Below are positions 53,134 to 63,070 of a DNA stretch of 64,000 bases, in pieces; within the stretch, counting starts at the first letter, position 1; every line of letters begins with the position of its first letter. This DNA is from Moritella sp. JT01 (lineage in GTDB: Bacteria > Pseudomonadota > Gammaproteobacteria > Enterobacterales > Moritellaceae). Under the pieces are notes generated by a model that saw only the letters and a program-made list of their open reading frames with translations, was not told the DNA's origin and searched no databases. The translations under genes were made by a program, and so were the position numbers. Location: positions 1-64,000 of the forward strand of contig NZ_LOCN01000022.1 of the NCBI RefSeq assembly GCF_001574435.1, written 5' to 3'.

Positions 53134-55641
53134 TTAAACGATTTCGATTGGACCACCGAATCCATTAACGGCCGGTGCTTTACCTTTGAATTTCTCAAAC
53201 TCTACCTGACATGTATTTGCCGAGGTTGCTTGCGCAAGTTCAGAGGTACCCACATCCATCGTTAAGTTGTTTGGATCGCCATAAGTACAAAGTGAGCCGA
53301 TACTTTCGTCTTCAGGGCTATACCAAGCACCCTCTTCAATACGAATAACATTCACCGGGTAGTTATCATCAATTACTGCACCTGCTAGTAGCTGACCACG
53401 GTCGTTAAATACACGCACGATGTCACCGTCTTTAATGCCACGTTTCTTCGCGTCTGCGGAGTTCATGTAAACTGGTTCACGACCTTGAACTGTGTACGTT
53501 GCGCGGAATTTTTCTGATTCACACATTTGTGAATGCAGGCGTTTATTCGGGTGACAAGACTGCATCCATACAGGGAATTCAGCTGATTTCGGACCACCGT
53601 GTGAACGTTCTGTTTTCTCGAACCACATAGGGTGGCCTTTACAGTGCTCATAACCAAAACGCGCAATCTTACGACTGTAAATTTCAATGAAACCAGATGG
53701 TGTACCCAGTGCATTAACTTCAGGATCTTCACGGAAGTCGGCATGACGCGTCCAGTTTTCACCGTCACCAAAGTGGAAGTAACCTTCTTTCCAAAATTCA
53801 TGGAAGTCAGGCATATCCCATTTTCCAACATTCGCATCTTTTGATTTGTTATACAGCGTTTCTAACCACTGAACTTCACTCTTACCTTGAGTATACTCTT
53901 TGCTCTTGCCCCAACGTTTCGTTAATTCAGTAAAGATCTCAAAGTCAGTTTTAGATTGGAATAGCGGGTCAACTAGCTTCTTCATACCCAGTAAACCTTT
54001 CGCACGGTATGAACCATAGATATCTAAATCGTTACGTTCGTACTGCGTACAAGCTGGTAACACGATATCAGAAAAACGACACGTTGCTGTCCAGTTATAA
54101 TCAATCGCGATCACAGTTTCCAGTTTCTGGAATGCCGCTTTCATGTTGTTGCGATCTTGATGACGATGCCAAGGGTTACAACCCGTGAATACCATCATTT
54201 TGATATCAGGGAAGGTGATTTTTGAACCATTGGCATCAATCACTTTACCTGGATTTTTCAGCGCATCAACAAAGCGTGCTACAGGGATCGTAGAACTCGC
54301 GCCTTTGAAGTCTTTGCTTTCGTGACGTGGTTTTTGGCCTGAATCTGGGTTACGAGGGAATGAACCCGCACCAACTGCACCAGAAGTAGGTACACCAATA
54401 GAGCTATAGTGATGACCATAGCTGATGCCACCGCCAGGTAGGCCGATTTGACCAATCATGGCAGCTAATACCGCGCCCATCCAATATGGTTGTTCACCAT
54501 GTTCCTGACGTTGAATTGACCAGCCAAATAAGAATTGAGTACGACCGTTAGTAATTAAACGAGCGAAGTCACGGATGTCATCAGGCGATACACCACAAAT
54601 TTCGCTCGCCCATTCAGGCGTTTTCTCAACTTTATCTTCTGTTTCACCCTGCACGTATTTCAAGAATTCTTCAAAACCAAGTGCATAAGTATCTAAGAAT
54701 TTCTTATCATGTAGATCTTCTTTTACCATAGTGTGTGCTACAGCAAGCATAAACGGTACATCGGTATGTGGATTGATGTATCTGTGTTCATTACCTAAGA
54801 AGTTTTGCGTTTTGTTCTTAACCGGATCAACACTGATCACGCGGATTTTCTTTTCAGCAACTTTATCTTTTAGCGCTTCCAGATATTCAAAACTATCATG
54901 GGTTTCACAGTTCCAACCTACTTGTAGGTTTTTCACTGGATCCGTTGCCCATAAGATAATGGTTTTACTATTATCTAGAATTAACTGCCATGATGTACCC
55001 GGTGCATATACTTCTGTCGAACCAAGTACGTAAGGCAAAATTGTTTGACCGGCGCCCGTTGAGTAATCGCCAACATCTTTTACTGACGCACCGTGCATTG
55101 CGATTGCACGCGCCATGTGGCTACCACAGCTATGTAGTTGACCTGTTGCACGCCAACCGTTAGCACCTGTATGTAGACCTGATGGACCATACGTATTCTG
55201 AACACGTTCTAATTCTTCGTAGAACATGTCTAACGCTTGATCCCAAGTAACACGGATGAAGCGATTATCACCACGTTGTGTTGTATCACTCTTCTCACGG
55301 TTCAGATACCAATCTAAACGAACCATAGGGTAACGAACACGTGATGGACTATAAATAATCCCTTCAATGCCTTGCAGCATGTCCGTTGGATATTTATCTA
55401 ACTCAAAGGCTTTAACTTCTGTAACCTTGCCGCCGTGGATTTTAGCGCGGAATGCCCCCCAGTGCGAACCAGTTAACCTCCATTCAGCACGCTCAGCCAT
55501 CGTTGCTGCGTTTGCTGTTTTTGGTACTAATAAACTAGGACCAATCACCGCCACTGCTGATGTTGCCATCACACCTTTTAGAAAAGAGCGACGACTGACA
55601 GATACATTTTCATTTTTAGACTTTTTGTCTTTATTAAACAT
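53134..55641 (-). CDS. torA: Periplasmic trimethylamine-N-oxide reductase TorA
   Basis: This molybdenum enzyme (bis-MGD) reduces TMAO to trimethylamine as a terminal anaerobic electron acceptor. It has 835 residues (E. coli 848). A Tat signal, [20 protein letters not shown], covers residues ~17-36. The likely Mo-ligand serine is in [13 protein letters not shown], and [30 protein letters not shown] and [11 protein letters not shown] match TorA. I choose ATG 55641, with AGAGAAG 7 bases upstream. An upstream frame start at 55671 overlaps torC. It follows torC by 19 bases. Its specific chaperone gene torD is not nearby. Confidence 0.95.
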   Translation of the reverse strand: MFNKDKKSKNENVSVSRRSFLKGVMATSAVAVIGPSLLVPKTANAATMAERAEWRLTGSHWGAFRAKIHGGKVTEVKAFELDKYPTDMLQGIEGIIYSPSRVRYPMVRLDWYLNREKSDTTQRGDNRFIRVTWDQALDMFYEELERVQNTYGPSGLHTGANGWRATGQLHSCGSHMARAIAMHGASVKDVGDYSTGAGQTILPYVLGSTEVYAPGTSWQLILDNSKTIILWATDPVKNLQVGWNCETHDSFEYLEALKDKVAEKKIRVISVDPVKNKTQNFLGNEHRYINPHTDVPFMLAVAHTMVKEDLHDKKFLDTYALGFEEFLKYVQGETEDKVEKTPEWASEICGVSPDDIRDFARLITNGRTQFLFGWSIQRQEHGEQPYWMGAVLAAMIGQIGLPGGGISYGHHYSSIGVPTSGAVGAGSFPRNPDSGQKPRHESKDFKGASSTIPVARFVDALKNPGKVIDANGSKITFPDIKMMVFTGCNPWHRHQDRNNMKAAFQKLETVIAIDYNWTATCRFSDIVLPACTQYERNDLDIYGSYRAKGLLGMKKLVDPLFQSKTDFEIFTELTKRWGKSKEYTQGKSEVQWLETLYNKSKDANVGKWDMPDFHEFWKEGYFHFGDGENWTRHADFREDPEVNALGTPSGFIEIYSRKIARFGYEHCKGHPMWFEKTERSHGGPKSAEFPVWMQSCHPNKRLHSQMCESEKFRATYTVQGREPVYMNSADAKKRGIKDGDIVRVFNDRGQLLAGAVIDDNYPVNVIRIEEGAWYSPEDESIGSLCTYGDPNNLTMDVGTSELAQATSANTCQVEFEKFKGKAPAVNGFGGPIEIV

Positions 55642-55660
55642 AGTCATACTTCTCTTTGAA

Positions 55661-56854
55661 TTAGTGAGCATCTTTGCTGTAATCTGATGAATGGTTTTGT
55701 AGATACTTCAAGATAACATCATGTGTATCACCATCTAAGTTCACAAAACCTTGCATGCCAGCAAACATACCAACCCACGTATTTGCATCGAAATGAGCTT
55801 CTGCTGGTTGGGTATGACAAACACTACATGTGGTTTGGTAAGCCTCTTTCGCGTAATCCCAAATGTTTTGTAGGTTCTCTTCATACCCTTTCTTATCAAC
55901 CCATAATGTGAACGTTACTTGTTCCCAAGGTAGACCCGTTAAATCATCTTCTCTCTTATCACCACGTACGAATAACGATTCATCTTGTGATGCTTCTTTT
56001 GACAATGTTGCTTGTACAATATTTTTAGCAAAATCAAAGTACAGTACGCGACCGTAACCTTTGGCTTTATGCCAAGTCACTAATTCAATTTCCAGACGTT
56101 GACCAGACTCAGCGATAACTTTAAACTTAGTCGCAGGTGTTAATACACCCAGGTACTCAGGTTCTTTATCATCTATATAAAGTGGTGTTTGCACCAGAGA
56201 ATAGTACTCTTTACCAATTTCAAATGAGTGACCTTCCAGGTTTCTCGCCATTTTACCCAGTTCACTGATTGCAGATGTATCCATTTCAGGTAGGTGGTGG
56301 GCAATACCTTTATGACAATCTAAACAAGATTGATCACGTTCTGCCGCTTTACGCATTTGTACTTGCGCACGTTCAGACATTTTGGTGAAATCCATGCTCT
56401 TATAATCATGACAGTTTTTACATTCTAAAGAACCGTTGGCTTTAAATCGAGCCCATTCGTTTTGCGCTAAGTGTAAACGCTTAGATTCGAATTTTTCTTT
56501 CGTATTCACCGTACCCAATAACCAACCAAATACGTCTTTACTCGCACGCGCTTTGGCTGCGATTTTGTTTTGCCAGCGATGGGGAACATGGCAATCAGGG
56601 CAAGTAGCACGGACACCACTACGGTTTGACCAGTGAACCGTAGTTTGAATTTCTTGATAGTTATTTTCTCTCATACTGTGACAAGAAATACAAAATGCTT
56701 CTGTATTTGTCGCTTCTAGCGCGGTATTGAAACCACCCCAGAAAATAACGCCCGCAATAAAAGCAGCACAAGTCACAACACCTAAAGAGATATGTTTACT
56801 TGGTTTATTAAACACACGCCAAGAGCGAGCGATTATAGAGAATAATTTTTTCAT
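55661..56854 (-). CDS. torC: Pentaheme c-type cytochrome TorC
   Basis: This 397-residue inner-membrane cytochrome transfers electrons from menaquinol to TorA. An N-terminal membrane helix (~20-45) precedes a NapC/NirT-type domain with four heme motifs (CISCH, CPDCH, CKNCH, CLDCH). A C-terminal domain carries a fifth, CSVCH (~347), as in E. coli TorC. It lies between torE and torA. Its start is 26 bases from a run of five 9-base repeats. Confidence 0.95.
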   Translation of the reverse strand: MKKLFSIIARSWRVFNKPSKHISLGVVTCAAFIAGVIFWGGFNTALEATNTEAFCISCHSMRENNYQEIQTTVHWSNRSGVRATCPDCHVPHRWQNKIAAKARASKDVFGWLLGTVNTKEKFESKRLHLAQNEWARFKANGSLECKNCHDYKSMDFTKMSERAQVQMRKAAERDQSCLDCHKGIAHHLPEMDTSAISELGKMARNLEGHSFEIGKEYYSLVQTPLYIDDKEPEYLGVLTPATKFKVIAESGQRLEIELVTWHKAKGYGRVLYFDFAKNIVQATLSKEASQDESLFVRGDKREDDLTGLPWEQVTFTLWVDKKGYEENLQNIWDYAKEAYQTTCSVCHTQPAEAHFDANTWVGMFAGMQGFVNLDGDTHDVILKYLQNHSSDYSKDAH

Positions 56855-56880
56855 TACTGTAATACCTGGATAATTAGTAA

Positions 56881-56925
56881 TTGATTAATTTGATTAATTT
56901 GATTAATTTGATTAATTTGATTAAT
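56881..56925. repeat. Five tandem copies of a 9-base repeat between torE and torC
   Basis: The unit TTGATTAAT is repeated exactly five times. The right-most copy contains the torE stop codon (56921-56923), and the left end is 26 bases before the torC start codon. A repeat of this sort can change copy number by slippage and would alter the spacing of the torE-torC junction. It is the only clear microsatellite I see in the window. Confidence 0.95.
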
Positions 56926-57094
56926 GCGTAGGTAGGCCAAAAAGGATATGACTCATCCAAATGACAAACCCATAACCAAATACACTAACGGTTGCGAGGA
57001 TTGGAAATAAGAACACCGTTAAGAAGACAAATAACTTCCATTCGGCCTTCTTCTCGACTTTCTTGACCTCTACATTGCTTGCTTGTTGTTTCAT
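56921..57094 (-). CDS. torE: TorE-type small membrane protein
   Basis: This 57-residue protein begins MKQQASNVEVKKVEKKAEWK and continues with one membrane helix (LFVFLTVFLFPILATVSVFG) and a short tail ending LPTH. It belongs to the NapE/TorE family found ahead of torC in Shewanella and Vibrio torECAD operons. Its role is not settled. AGGA lies 7 bases before the ATG. It is the first gene of the operon. The 157-base upstream region (57095-57251) should hold the promoter and TorR sites, but I could not identify them. Confidence 0.88.
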   Translation of the reverse strand: MKQQASNVEVKKVEKKAEWKLFVFLTVFLFPILATVSVFGYGFVIWMSHILFGLPTH

Positions 57095-57251
57095 CTCAAA
57101 TTCCTGCAGCTAGATGATATATAAAATTAGAGTTTAGGACAGTGTAAAGCAAGGTCAAGAAAGATTAATTGCAGCAGATCAAGGAAAGGTTATTTTATAA
57201 AACAAATAAGTATTTTTTTAGTGTCAAATTGTAACTAAACACAGCGGTGCG

Positions 57252-57830
57252 CTATTTTCGTCTACTAGATAGCAGGAGTATCACTAAAAAAGCATATATA
57301 ATGGGTTCAATCCAGCCGGACTTCACCGACAGATAATAATGAACGGGGGTTAAAACTGCAGATAAATATATGAAATTGTGTAACTTTTGCCAATTCCTCC
57401 GCATTTTACGACGTATCCACATTGGCGAAGTTAACGCTAACAGCAGTAAAATTATAAACGCGATCATGCCTAGCCAGATATACGGGCGTTTTACCAATTC
57501 TTGGAAAAATAAACCTAGATCCCAGCCTAAATCTAGCCAAGCAAAAGCAACTAAATGTAGCGTTGCATAAAAGAAACAGTATAAACCGACCAGGCGACGG
57601 GTTGAGATCAACAACCCTTCTTTGTAGCGCTTTGCCAAAGGTGAAATAACCAAGGTGGCGAGTAATAAATTTAATGCGCCTTTACCCAAAAAATGGATCA
57701 CTGCTTGCACAGGGTCGCCACCCAATGCATCAGCATCAATTGCTAACCCGAGATATACTAATGGCATAATGGCCAGTACATGAATATAAGCCTTCAGATA
57801 CGGCATATGCTTGTAGGTCAGCATTGGCAT
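57252..57830 (-). CDS. msrQ: Heme-binding membrane subunit MsrQ of the periplasmic Met-sulfoxide reductase
   Basis: This 192-residue protein has six membrane helices and conserved histidines (IHFLGKGALNLLL, YATLHLVAF, WQKLHNFIYL, TPVHYY) that bind heme b in MsrQ/YedZ. It passes electrons from the quinone pool to MsrP. The gene starts 2 bases after msrP, the standard msrPQ pair. Confidence 0.94.
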   Translation of the reverse strand: MPMLTYKHMPYLKAYIHVLAIMPLVYLGLAIDADALGGDPVQAVIHFLGKGALNLLLATLVISPLAKRYKEGLLISTRRLVGLYCFFYATLHLVAFAWLDLGWDLGLFFQELVKRPYIWLGMIAFIILLLLALTSPMWIRRKMRRNWQKLHNFIYLSAVLTPVHYYLSVKSGWIEPIIYAFLVILLLSSRRK

Positions 57831-57832
57831 AA

Positions 57833-58855
57833 TTAAATGTACCTCTTCAGATCCATCCCACGATACAGGTCAGCAACTTCGTCAGCGTAGCCATTGAAAG
57901 GTAATGTTTTTATGCGTTTAGATGTAAAAATGCTGCCATTACCGATACGACGCTCTGATGCTTGGCTCCAACGCGGATGGTCTACAGCAGGATTCACGTT
58001 AGCATAAAAACCATATTCACGTGCAGCAAGGCGATTCCAAGTGGTTGGTGGTTCTTGTTCGAGTAAGTGAATTTTAACAATTGATTTAATGCCTTTAAAA
58101 CCATACTTCCACGGCACAACTAAACGAATAGGCGCACCATTTTGCGGCGCGAGGGTTTTACCAAACGCACCAACAGACAAGATAGTTAACGGATGCATCG
58201 CTTCATCAATACGCAATCCTTCAACATAGGGCCAATCCAGACTACCGCCTAAATAAGAAGATGCTTGTCCCGGCATTTGTTCCGGATCATATAAGGTTTC
58301 AAACGCGACATATTTAGCTTTTGATGTTGGATTGGCTTTTTTGATAATTTCCGCTAGTGAAAAACCTGTCCACGGGATCACCATCGACCAAGCTTCCACA
58401 CAACGCATACGGTAAATCCGCTCTTCCAAATCCGCCACTTTAAATAAATCATCGTAGCCGAAAGTAATTTCTTTTTCCACCGCACCGGTGATCGTCAACG
58501 TCCATGGCTCAACTTTAAAATTCTGAGCATTTTTTTGTGGGTCTGTTTTCGCCGTGCCAAACTCATAAAAATTATTATGTGACAGTACTTTTTTCTCAGG
58601 CGTCCAGATCTCACCATCGGCGTAATCTTTACTGCCAATGAGTGTCAATGGCGATTGCACAAACGCCTGACTGCGGGCTTTTTTCTTACCGCTATCAAAA
58701 ATATCGAAGATGCTGGCTTGTGCTGGACTCGCAGCGGCCAAACCAACACCAGCAAGGCCTAATTGCTTGAGGAATTGTCGACGTTGCTGATAAACAGGTT
58801 CCGCAACAACATCATTTTCACTTGCTTGAGATTTTTTTTTACACTTAATAATCAT
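57833..58855 (-). CDS. msrP: Periplasmic methionine sulfoxide reductase catalytic subunit MsrP
   Basis: This molybdopterin enzyme repairs oxidised methionines in periplasmic proteins. It has 340 residues from ATG 58855 (E. coli YedY 334). A Tat signal [19 protein letters not shown] lies at ~24-42. The Mo-ligand Cys is in [13 protein letters not shown], and [16 protein letters not shown] and [13 protein letters not shown] are family-typical. I prefer this start because AGGTAACGGA precedes it. A frame start 13 codons upstream lacks a ribosome site. Confidence 0.94.
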   Translation of the reverse strand: MIIKCKKKSQASENDVVAEPVYQQRRQFLKQLGLAGVGLAAASPAQASIFDIFDSGKKKARSQAFVQSPLTLIGSKDYADGEIWTPEKKVLSHNNFYEFGTAKTDPQKNAQNFKVEPWTLTITGAVEKEITFGYDDLFKVADLEERIYRMRCVEAWSMVIPWTGFSLAEIIKKANPTSKAKYVAFETLYDPEQMPGQASSYLGGSLDWPYVEGLRIDEAMHPLTILSVGAFGKTLAPQNGAPIRLVVPWKYGFKGIKSIVKIHLLEQEPPTTWNRLAAREYGFYANVNPAVDHPRWSQASERRIGNGSIFTSKRIKTLPFNGYADEVADLYRGMDLKRYI

Positions 58856-59002
58856 TCCGTTACCTGCTTGGTTAACTTCCCATATACTAATCATGAGCTA
58901 TTTAAGCAAATTGTTCATCACAGAATTATCACAATAGCGGCACAATTTGATCTAAATGCAGCACCGCCTTATATAAATACGGGAATCGCTATCAGTTTTC
59001 GA

Positions 59003-60952
59003 TCATGATTTTTTATAAGTCCGTTTTTTGGCTGGTTTTTTCTTAAACCGTCCACCTGCTGGTTTGCCGCTTGAAAGACCACGTAAACCATCAGGTAGCG
59101 TTGCTTTAGCCTGCTCAATCATGCCTGCTAGCTGTTGTAATAAACCGCCCATAAAATGCTGGTAGCTGGCTTCTTTTTTACTGATACCATCAAGTACAGA
59201 TTCCCATTGAGCAGTCATATCCGGTAAGGTCGCCGATTCAGGTAAAGCATTAATCAAGCCTTTACCCGCGTCTGTGGATAAAATAAGTTTGTTATTACGT
59301 ACCAAGAAGTTACGTCTAAATAATAATTCAATAATCCCCGCACGCGTGGCTTCGGTGCCGAGCCCATCGGTGTCTTTTAAGATCTTGCGGATCTCACTGT
59401 CTTTGACATAACGAGAGATCCCGGTCATCGCCGCAAGTAAAGTGGCATCACTAAAATGTTTCGGTGGTTGAGTTTGTTTTTCAACACACTCAGCGTGTTG
59501 GCATAATACCTGTTCACCTTGTTTAATGGTCGGTAATTGCGCGGCTAATTCTTTCTCAGCTTCAGTTTGCTTGGCATTACTTGTTGCTGATTTCGGAAAT
59601 AATATTTTCCAGCCTTGTTTTAAGGTCATTTTGGCTTTGGCGATAAACAAACCACCTGCGATAGTTATTTCTGCAACCGTATCTGCGTATTCATAAGGCG
59701 GATAAAATTGACACAAATATTGCCTTGCGACTAATTCATAAATGTTTTTTTCACTGCTATTGAGACGCTCTACACTGCTGCTTTTTTCGGTGGGGATAAT
59801 AGCATGGTGGGCCTCAACCTTACTGTCATTCCAGACTTTGCTACGTAAGCCTTGATCGGCATTTAAGGCCGCTTGCTGCAATGATCCACTGGTTTTGGCT
59901 ATTGCGCTAATCACACTACCACGGTGCCCGTAATGTTCCTTGGGTAAATAACGACTGTCTGAACGTGGATAAGTAATGAGTTTATGGCGTTCGTACAATG
60001 CTTGGCAGGTATCTAATACTTGCTGTGCACTCATACCAAAACGTTTCGCACCATCAATTTGCAGTGAAGAAAGGTTATATGGCAGTGGCGCGGCTTGTTG
60101 TTTATTTTTCTTTTCCAACTTAGTGACTTCGCCCGTTTGGCCCTGGACGCGACTAACTACATTCTCAGCCAGTTTTTTTACCAGTACCCGACCGTCTTCA
60201 TCCATATACGGACGACAAGCTTCACTCGGTTTCCACTTAGCGGTGAACATCTCTTGCTGCTGGGTTTGTAAATGCACCAACACTTCATAAAAAGGTTTAC
60301 TGACGAAGTTAGCGATCTCGATATCACGTCTCACCACTAAACCCAAAATCGGGGTTTGTACGCGCCCGACAGACAACACACCTTGGTAACCAACTTTTTG
60401 CCCCTGTAGCGTATAAGCCCGAGTCATATTCATGCCATATAACCAATCTGCACGCGAGCGCGCTAATGCCGACACCGATAAAGGAATAAAGTCACTGTTT
60501 GGTTGCATATTATTCAGGGCTTTTGTCACTGCTGCCGGGTTAAGGTCGCTGATCAATAAACGTTGGGCAGTATTTTTCTTTTTCGCGGGGGTTTTAAGAA
60601 ATTCAATCACCTCATCCACCAACAATTGCCCTTCTCGATCCGGATCGCCAGCATGCACAAGACTCGTGGCCTTTTTAACCAGCCCTCTTAATACGGTCAG
60701 TTGTTTACTGGTATTGGGTTTTTTCTTCAGTTGCCAGGTTTCAGGTACGATCGGCAGGTGTTCTAACCGCCATTTTTTAAACGCTTCATCGTATGCATCC
60801 GGCTCTGCTTGTTCGAGTAAATGGCCAATACACCAAGACACCACATCTCCGTTACCTACTTCAATATAACCTTGTTGTTTTTTATGGGGTTTAGGTAATA
60901 CATCGGCAATAGCACGACCAAGGCTGGGTTTTTCGGCAATATAAAGTTTCAT
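59003..60952 (-). CDS. topB: DNA topoisomerase III
   Basis: This type IA topoisomerase has 649 residues (E. coli TopB 653). The Toprim domain starts MKLYIAEKPSLGRAIADVLP and carries the metal DxD in HAGDPDREGQLLVDE. The active-site tyrosine is in LITYPRSDSRYLP (~330). The C-terminal tail is basic (GGRFKKKPAKKRTYKKS), suited to DNA binding. It helps resolve linked replication intermediates. It is downstream of the acidic orphan gene on the same strand, separated by a 12-base inverted repeat. Confidence 0.96.
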   Translation of the reverse strand: MKLYIAEKPSLGRAIADVLPKPHKKQQGYIEVGNGDVVSWCIGHLLEQAEPDAYDEAFKKWRLEHLPIVPETWQLKKKPNTSKQLTVLRGLVKKATSLVHAGDPDREGQLLVDEVIEFLKTPAKKKNTAQRLLISDLNPAAVTKALNNMQPNSDFIPLSVSALARSRADWLYGMNMTRAYTLQGQKVGYQGVLSVGRVQTPILGLVVRRDIEIANFVSKPFYEVLVHLQTQQQEMFTAKWKPSEACRPYMDEDGRVLVKKLAENVVSRVQGQTGEVTKLEKKNKQQAAPLPYNLSSLQIDGAKRFGMSAQQVLDTCQALYERHKLITYPRSDSRYLPKEHYGHRGSVISAIAKTSGSLQQAALNADQGLRSKVWNDSKVEAHHAIIPTEKSSSVERLNSSEKNIYELVARQYLCQFYPPYEYADTVAEITIAGGLFIAKAKMTLKQGWKILFPKSATSNAKQTEAEKELAAQLPTIKQGEQVLCQHAECVEKQTQPPKHFSDATLLAAMTGISRYVKDSEIRKILKDTDGLGTEATRAGIIELLFRRNFLVRNNKLILSTDAGKGLINALPESATLPDMTAQWESVLDGISKKEASYQHFMGGLLQQLAGMIEQAKATLPDGLRGLSSGKPAGGRFKKKPAKKRTYKKS

Positions 60953-61048
60953 GATATTAGCAATTACGGACTGTATGAATAAACAGTTAATGTAGCTAAT
61001 TTCGACGTGTAAGTCTATGACTTAAAAATGGGGGATATAAGTGAGAAT

Positions 61049-61085
61049 AGATTAACGTATTAAACGGAAACGGATACGTTAATCT
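61049..61085. other. 12-base inverted repeat upstream of topB
   Basis: AGATTAACGTAT (61049-61060) and its exact reverse complement (61074-61085) enclose 13 bases, in the gap between the acidic orphan gene and topB. No T-run follows on the minus strand. It could be a weak terminator, an operator or an mRNA hairpin. Confidence 0.5.
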
Positions 61086-61110
61086 GTTATCGATAAGCAG
61101 CGTGATTAAA

Positions 61111-61581
61111 TTACACGATTGCGCGGCCTAAATATTCAACTAAAGCCTCAGAAAGGTTTAACCATTCATCTTCAGGAACATATGCACTCGGATCATCTTC
61201 ATCATACTCACCGAACTCTTCCCAATATACTTCACGCACTGCACACGCAAATTCATTGTTTAATTCGGCCATTTCGGCAATGCTGCCAAACCAAATAATA
61301 TGGCGTAAATCGACCGTTAACTCATTCACGTTTTCGATCCATTCCGCATCTGAGTACGCTTGTTCTTGCAGTACTTTAAAGCGCTGTTTTGCTGCATAAA
61401 CTAACTCGCCGTCCATTTCGCCGGTGTCAGCCAAAATATCTAGATACTCATCATAAATAAACTCAACGGCCTGTTCGCGGCTATTACACCAGTGTAGCTT
61501 AGTGCCTCTGCTGCCTAATACTGATGCATTGTACGAATCATCAATATGCACGATAGCCCAGCTATCTGTAGATCTACTCAT
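61111..61581 (-). CDS. Acidic protein of unknown function
   Basis: This 156-residue, strongly acidic soluble protein has no signal or membrane segment. It is rich in Trp and Glu/Asp, with an acidic stretch near the C-terminus (YWEEFGEYDEDDPSAYVPED). AGAGA precedes the ATG. I do not recognise the family. It sits upstream of topB on the same strand and is divergent from the dehydrogenase-like gene. The long open frame and normal composition support a real gene, but no function can be given. Confidence 0.75.
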   Translation of the reverse strand: MSRSTDSWAIVHIDDSYNASVLGSRGTKLHWCNSREQAVEFIYDEYLDILADTGEMDGELVYAAKQRFKVLQEQAYSDAEWIENVNELTVDLRHIIWFGSIAEMAELNNEFACAVREVYWEEFGEYDEDDPSAYVPEDEWLNLSEALVEYLGRAIV

Positions 61582-61678
61582 GGTTTTCTCTTTAGTTTAT
61601 GTAACGACAGATTATCAATCGCTATTATAACCAAAAATCGTTACGCTTGTATCTAACTAGATAATACAGGCAACGGAT

Positions 61679-62509
61679 ATGAGCACAAATAAACAACCGA
61701 AAATTGCGATCATAGGCGCGGGCTGGTTAGGTAAACCGCTAGCACGACAGTTATTATCGCAAGACTATCAGCTTACAGTCAGTTGTAGCCATACCGAAAA
61801 AGCGGCAAGTTTAGTTTCTCAAGGTATTCCAGCAGTAAGCGCCACCCTTAGCGATGAACCACAAGGTGATTGGGCAAGCTTGTTAAGCAATAAAGATATT
61901 GCAATTTGCCTGTTGCCAGCCAGTAGAGGCAATCATGCAAATGCACCATTAGCGGTGCAAATTGAACAGTTGTTAGCGCTACTCAAAAAATACCAAGTGG
62001 GCAAATTTATTTTTATTAGTTCCACCAGCATTTATCACAAAACAGACCAAGCATTGACCGAAACATCCCCCTTAAATTCAAGCAGTACTGTGTATGCGGC
62101 AGAACAGTTAATTCAGCAACAACAAAATATTGATTGCACCATTATCCGCTTTGCAGGGCTTATTAGCGAAGATAGAAATCCAACGCGAAGTTTATCGAAA
62201 AAGAGTACCGATGGACATATCTTTGACGCAGGAGAATCACCAGTAAACCTGATTCATCAACATGATGCCGTTGGGGTCATTGAGCAAGTGATCAAACAAC
62301 AATGTTGGGGAGAAGTATTCAATGCCTGTTGCGATCACCATCCCAGCAGACAAGATTTCTATCAGCAAGCAGCTAAACAACTGGGTATTACTATTCCAAG
62401 CTTTACAGCTAAGAACAGCAAACCACATTGCATCATTGCCAACGAGAAGTTAAAGCAACGATTAAACTTCCAATTTACACATCAGTCAGCTACAGATTTA
62501 GTAATTTAG
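61679..62509 (+). CDS. NAD(P)-binding epimerase/dehydratase-like protein (YeeZ-like)
   Basis: This 276-residue protein has an N-terminal Rossmann fold, with the nucleotide loop IAIIGAGWLGKPLARQLL (residues 9-26). FIFISSTSIYH and TVYAAEQLI resemble the extended SDR pattern, although the usual YxxxK is altered (YAAEQ). It resembles E. coli YeeZ. The substrate is unknown. Its 3' end overlaps convergent ygbA by 20 bases. Confidence 0.85.
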   Translation: MSTNKQPKIAIIGAGWLGKPLARQLLSQDYQLTVSCSHTEKAASLVSQGIPAVSATLSDEPQGDWASLLSNKDIAICLLPASRGNHANAPLAVQIEQLLALLKKYQVGKFIFISSTSIYHKTDQALTETSPLNSSSTVYAAEQLIQQQQNIDCTIIRFAGLISEDRNPTRSLSKKSTDGHIFDAGESPVNLIHQHDAVGVIEQVIKQQCWGEVFNACCDHHPSRQDFYQQAAKQLGITIPSFTAKNSKPHCIIANEKLKQRLNFQFTHQSATDLVI

Positions 62510-62855
62510 GTTTTGGCATTTGACTTGGTTTGAGGCTATCAAAACAATATAATGACATGAGAATAGGATGACGAAACCAAATGCGCAGGCGGCCCCAACG
62601 AGAAATAGTCTTTACTTGTTTGGAGACAACAGGGGTATAACATACAGCAGTGCAGGTTGCACAGGTGGGTTTTTCTATACCACTTTCACAAAATGCCAGT
62701 TTACGCGCGGTCATTTGTTGTAAACGTTCGCACTCACGACACACTTTACCTTGGTAAACATGATGCTGTTTACAGTACATAGTGATCATTGCATTTTGCA
62801 GGCGCATTTCACGGTTTAAACGTGGCTGCGCTAAAGTTTCAGTAACTGTTTTCAT
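62490..62855 (-). CDS. ygbA: YgbA-family nitrosative-stress protein
   Basis: This 121-residue protein belongs to the YgbA/"nitrous oxide-stimulated promoter" family. The conserved cysteines appear in VCRECERL and in FCESGIEKPTCATCTAVCYTP (read as CxxG-xxKPTCxxCxxxCY), followed by ISRWGRLRIWFRHPILM. E. coli ygbA is under NsrR control and responds to nitric oxide; the biochemical role is uncertain. The Cys set suggests metal or cluster binding. It is convergent with the YeeZ-like gene. Confidence 0.88.
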   Translation of the reverse strand: MKTVTETLAQPRLNREMRLQNAMITMYCKQHHVYQGKVCRECERLQQMTARKLAFCESGIEKPTCATCTAVCYTPVVSKQVKTISRWGRLRIWFRHPILMSLYCFDSLKPSQMPKPKLLNL

Positions 62856-63070
62856 CGTGTATCTATTTTATCTGTTCGCCAACTTAACGGTTCAATAAAT
62901 CCGTTAATCTCTTGGTTCAACAATAAAATGAGTCTTGTATAAATTCAGAAGAGCGCAATTAGAACAGCAAAATAATCGAACTGCAAGACAAAAAAACAGG
63001 CGTTTAGTTTACATCCGTTTTTTTGCCTTACTCCATTATCATGCCACAATAACGCAATAATGTGTCTTAA

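Noticed and set aside
57095-57251. TorR binding boxes upstream of torE
   Set aside because: I looked for CTGTTCATAT-like decamers and found no convincing copy on either strand.
62984-63024. AT-rich hairpin as a terminator for the DsbD/ScsB gene
   Set aside because: The stem is almost wholly A-T with a bulge. It may work, but I did not list it as a separate feature.
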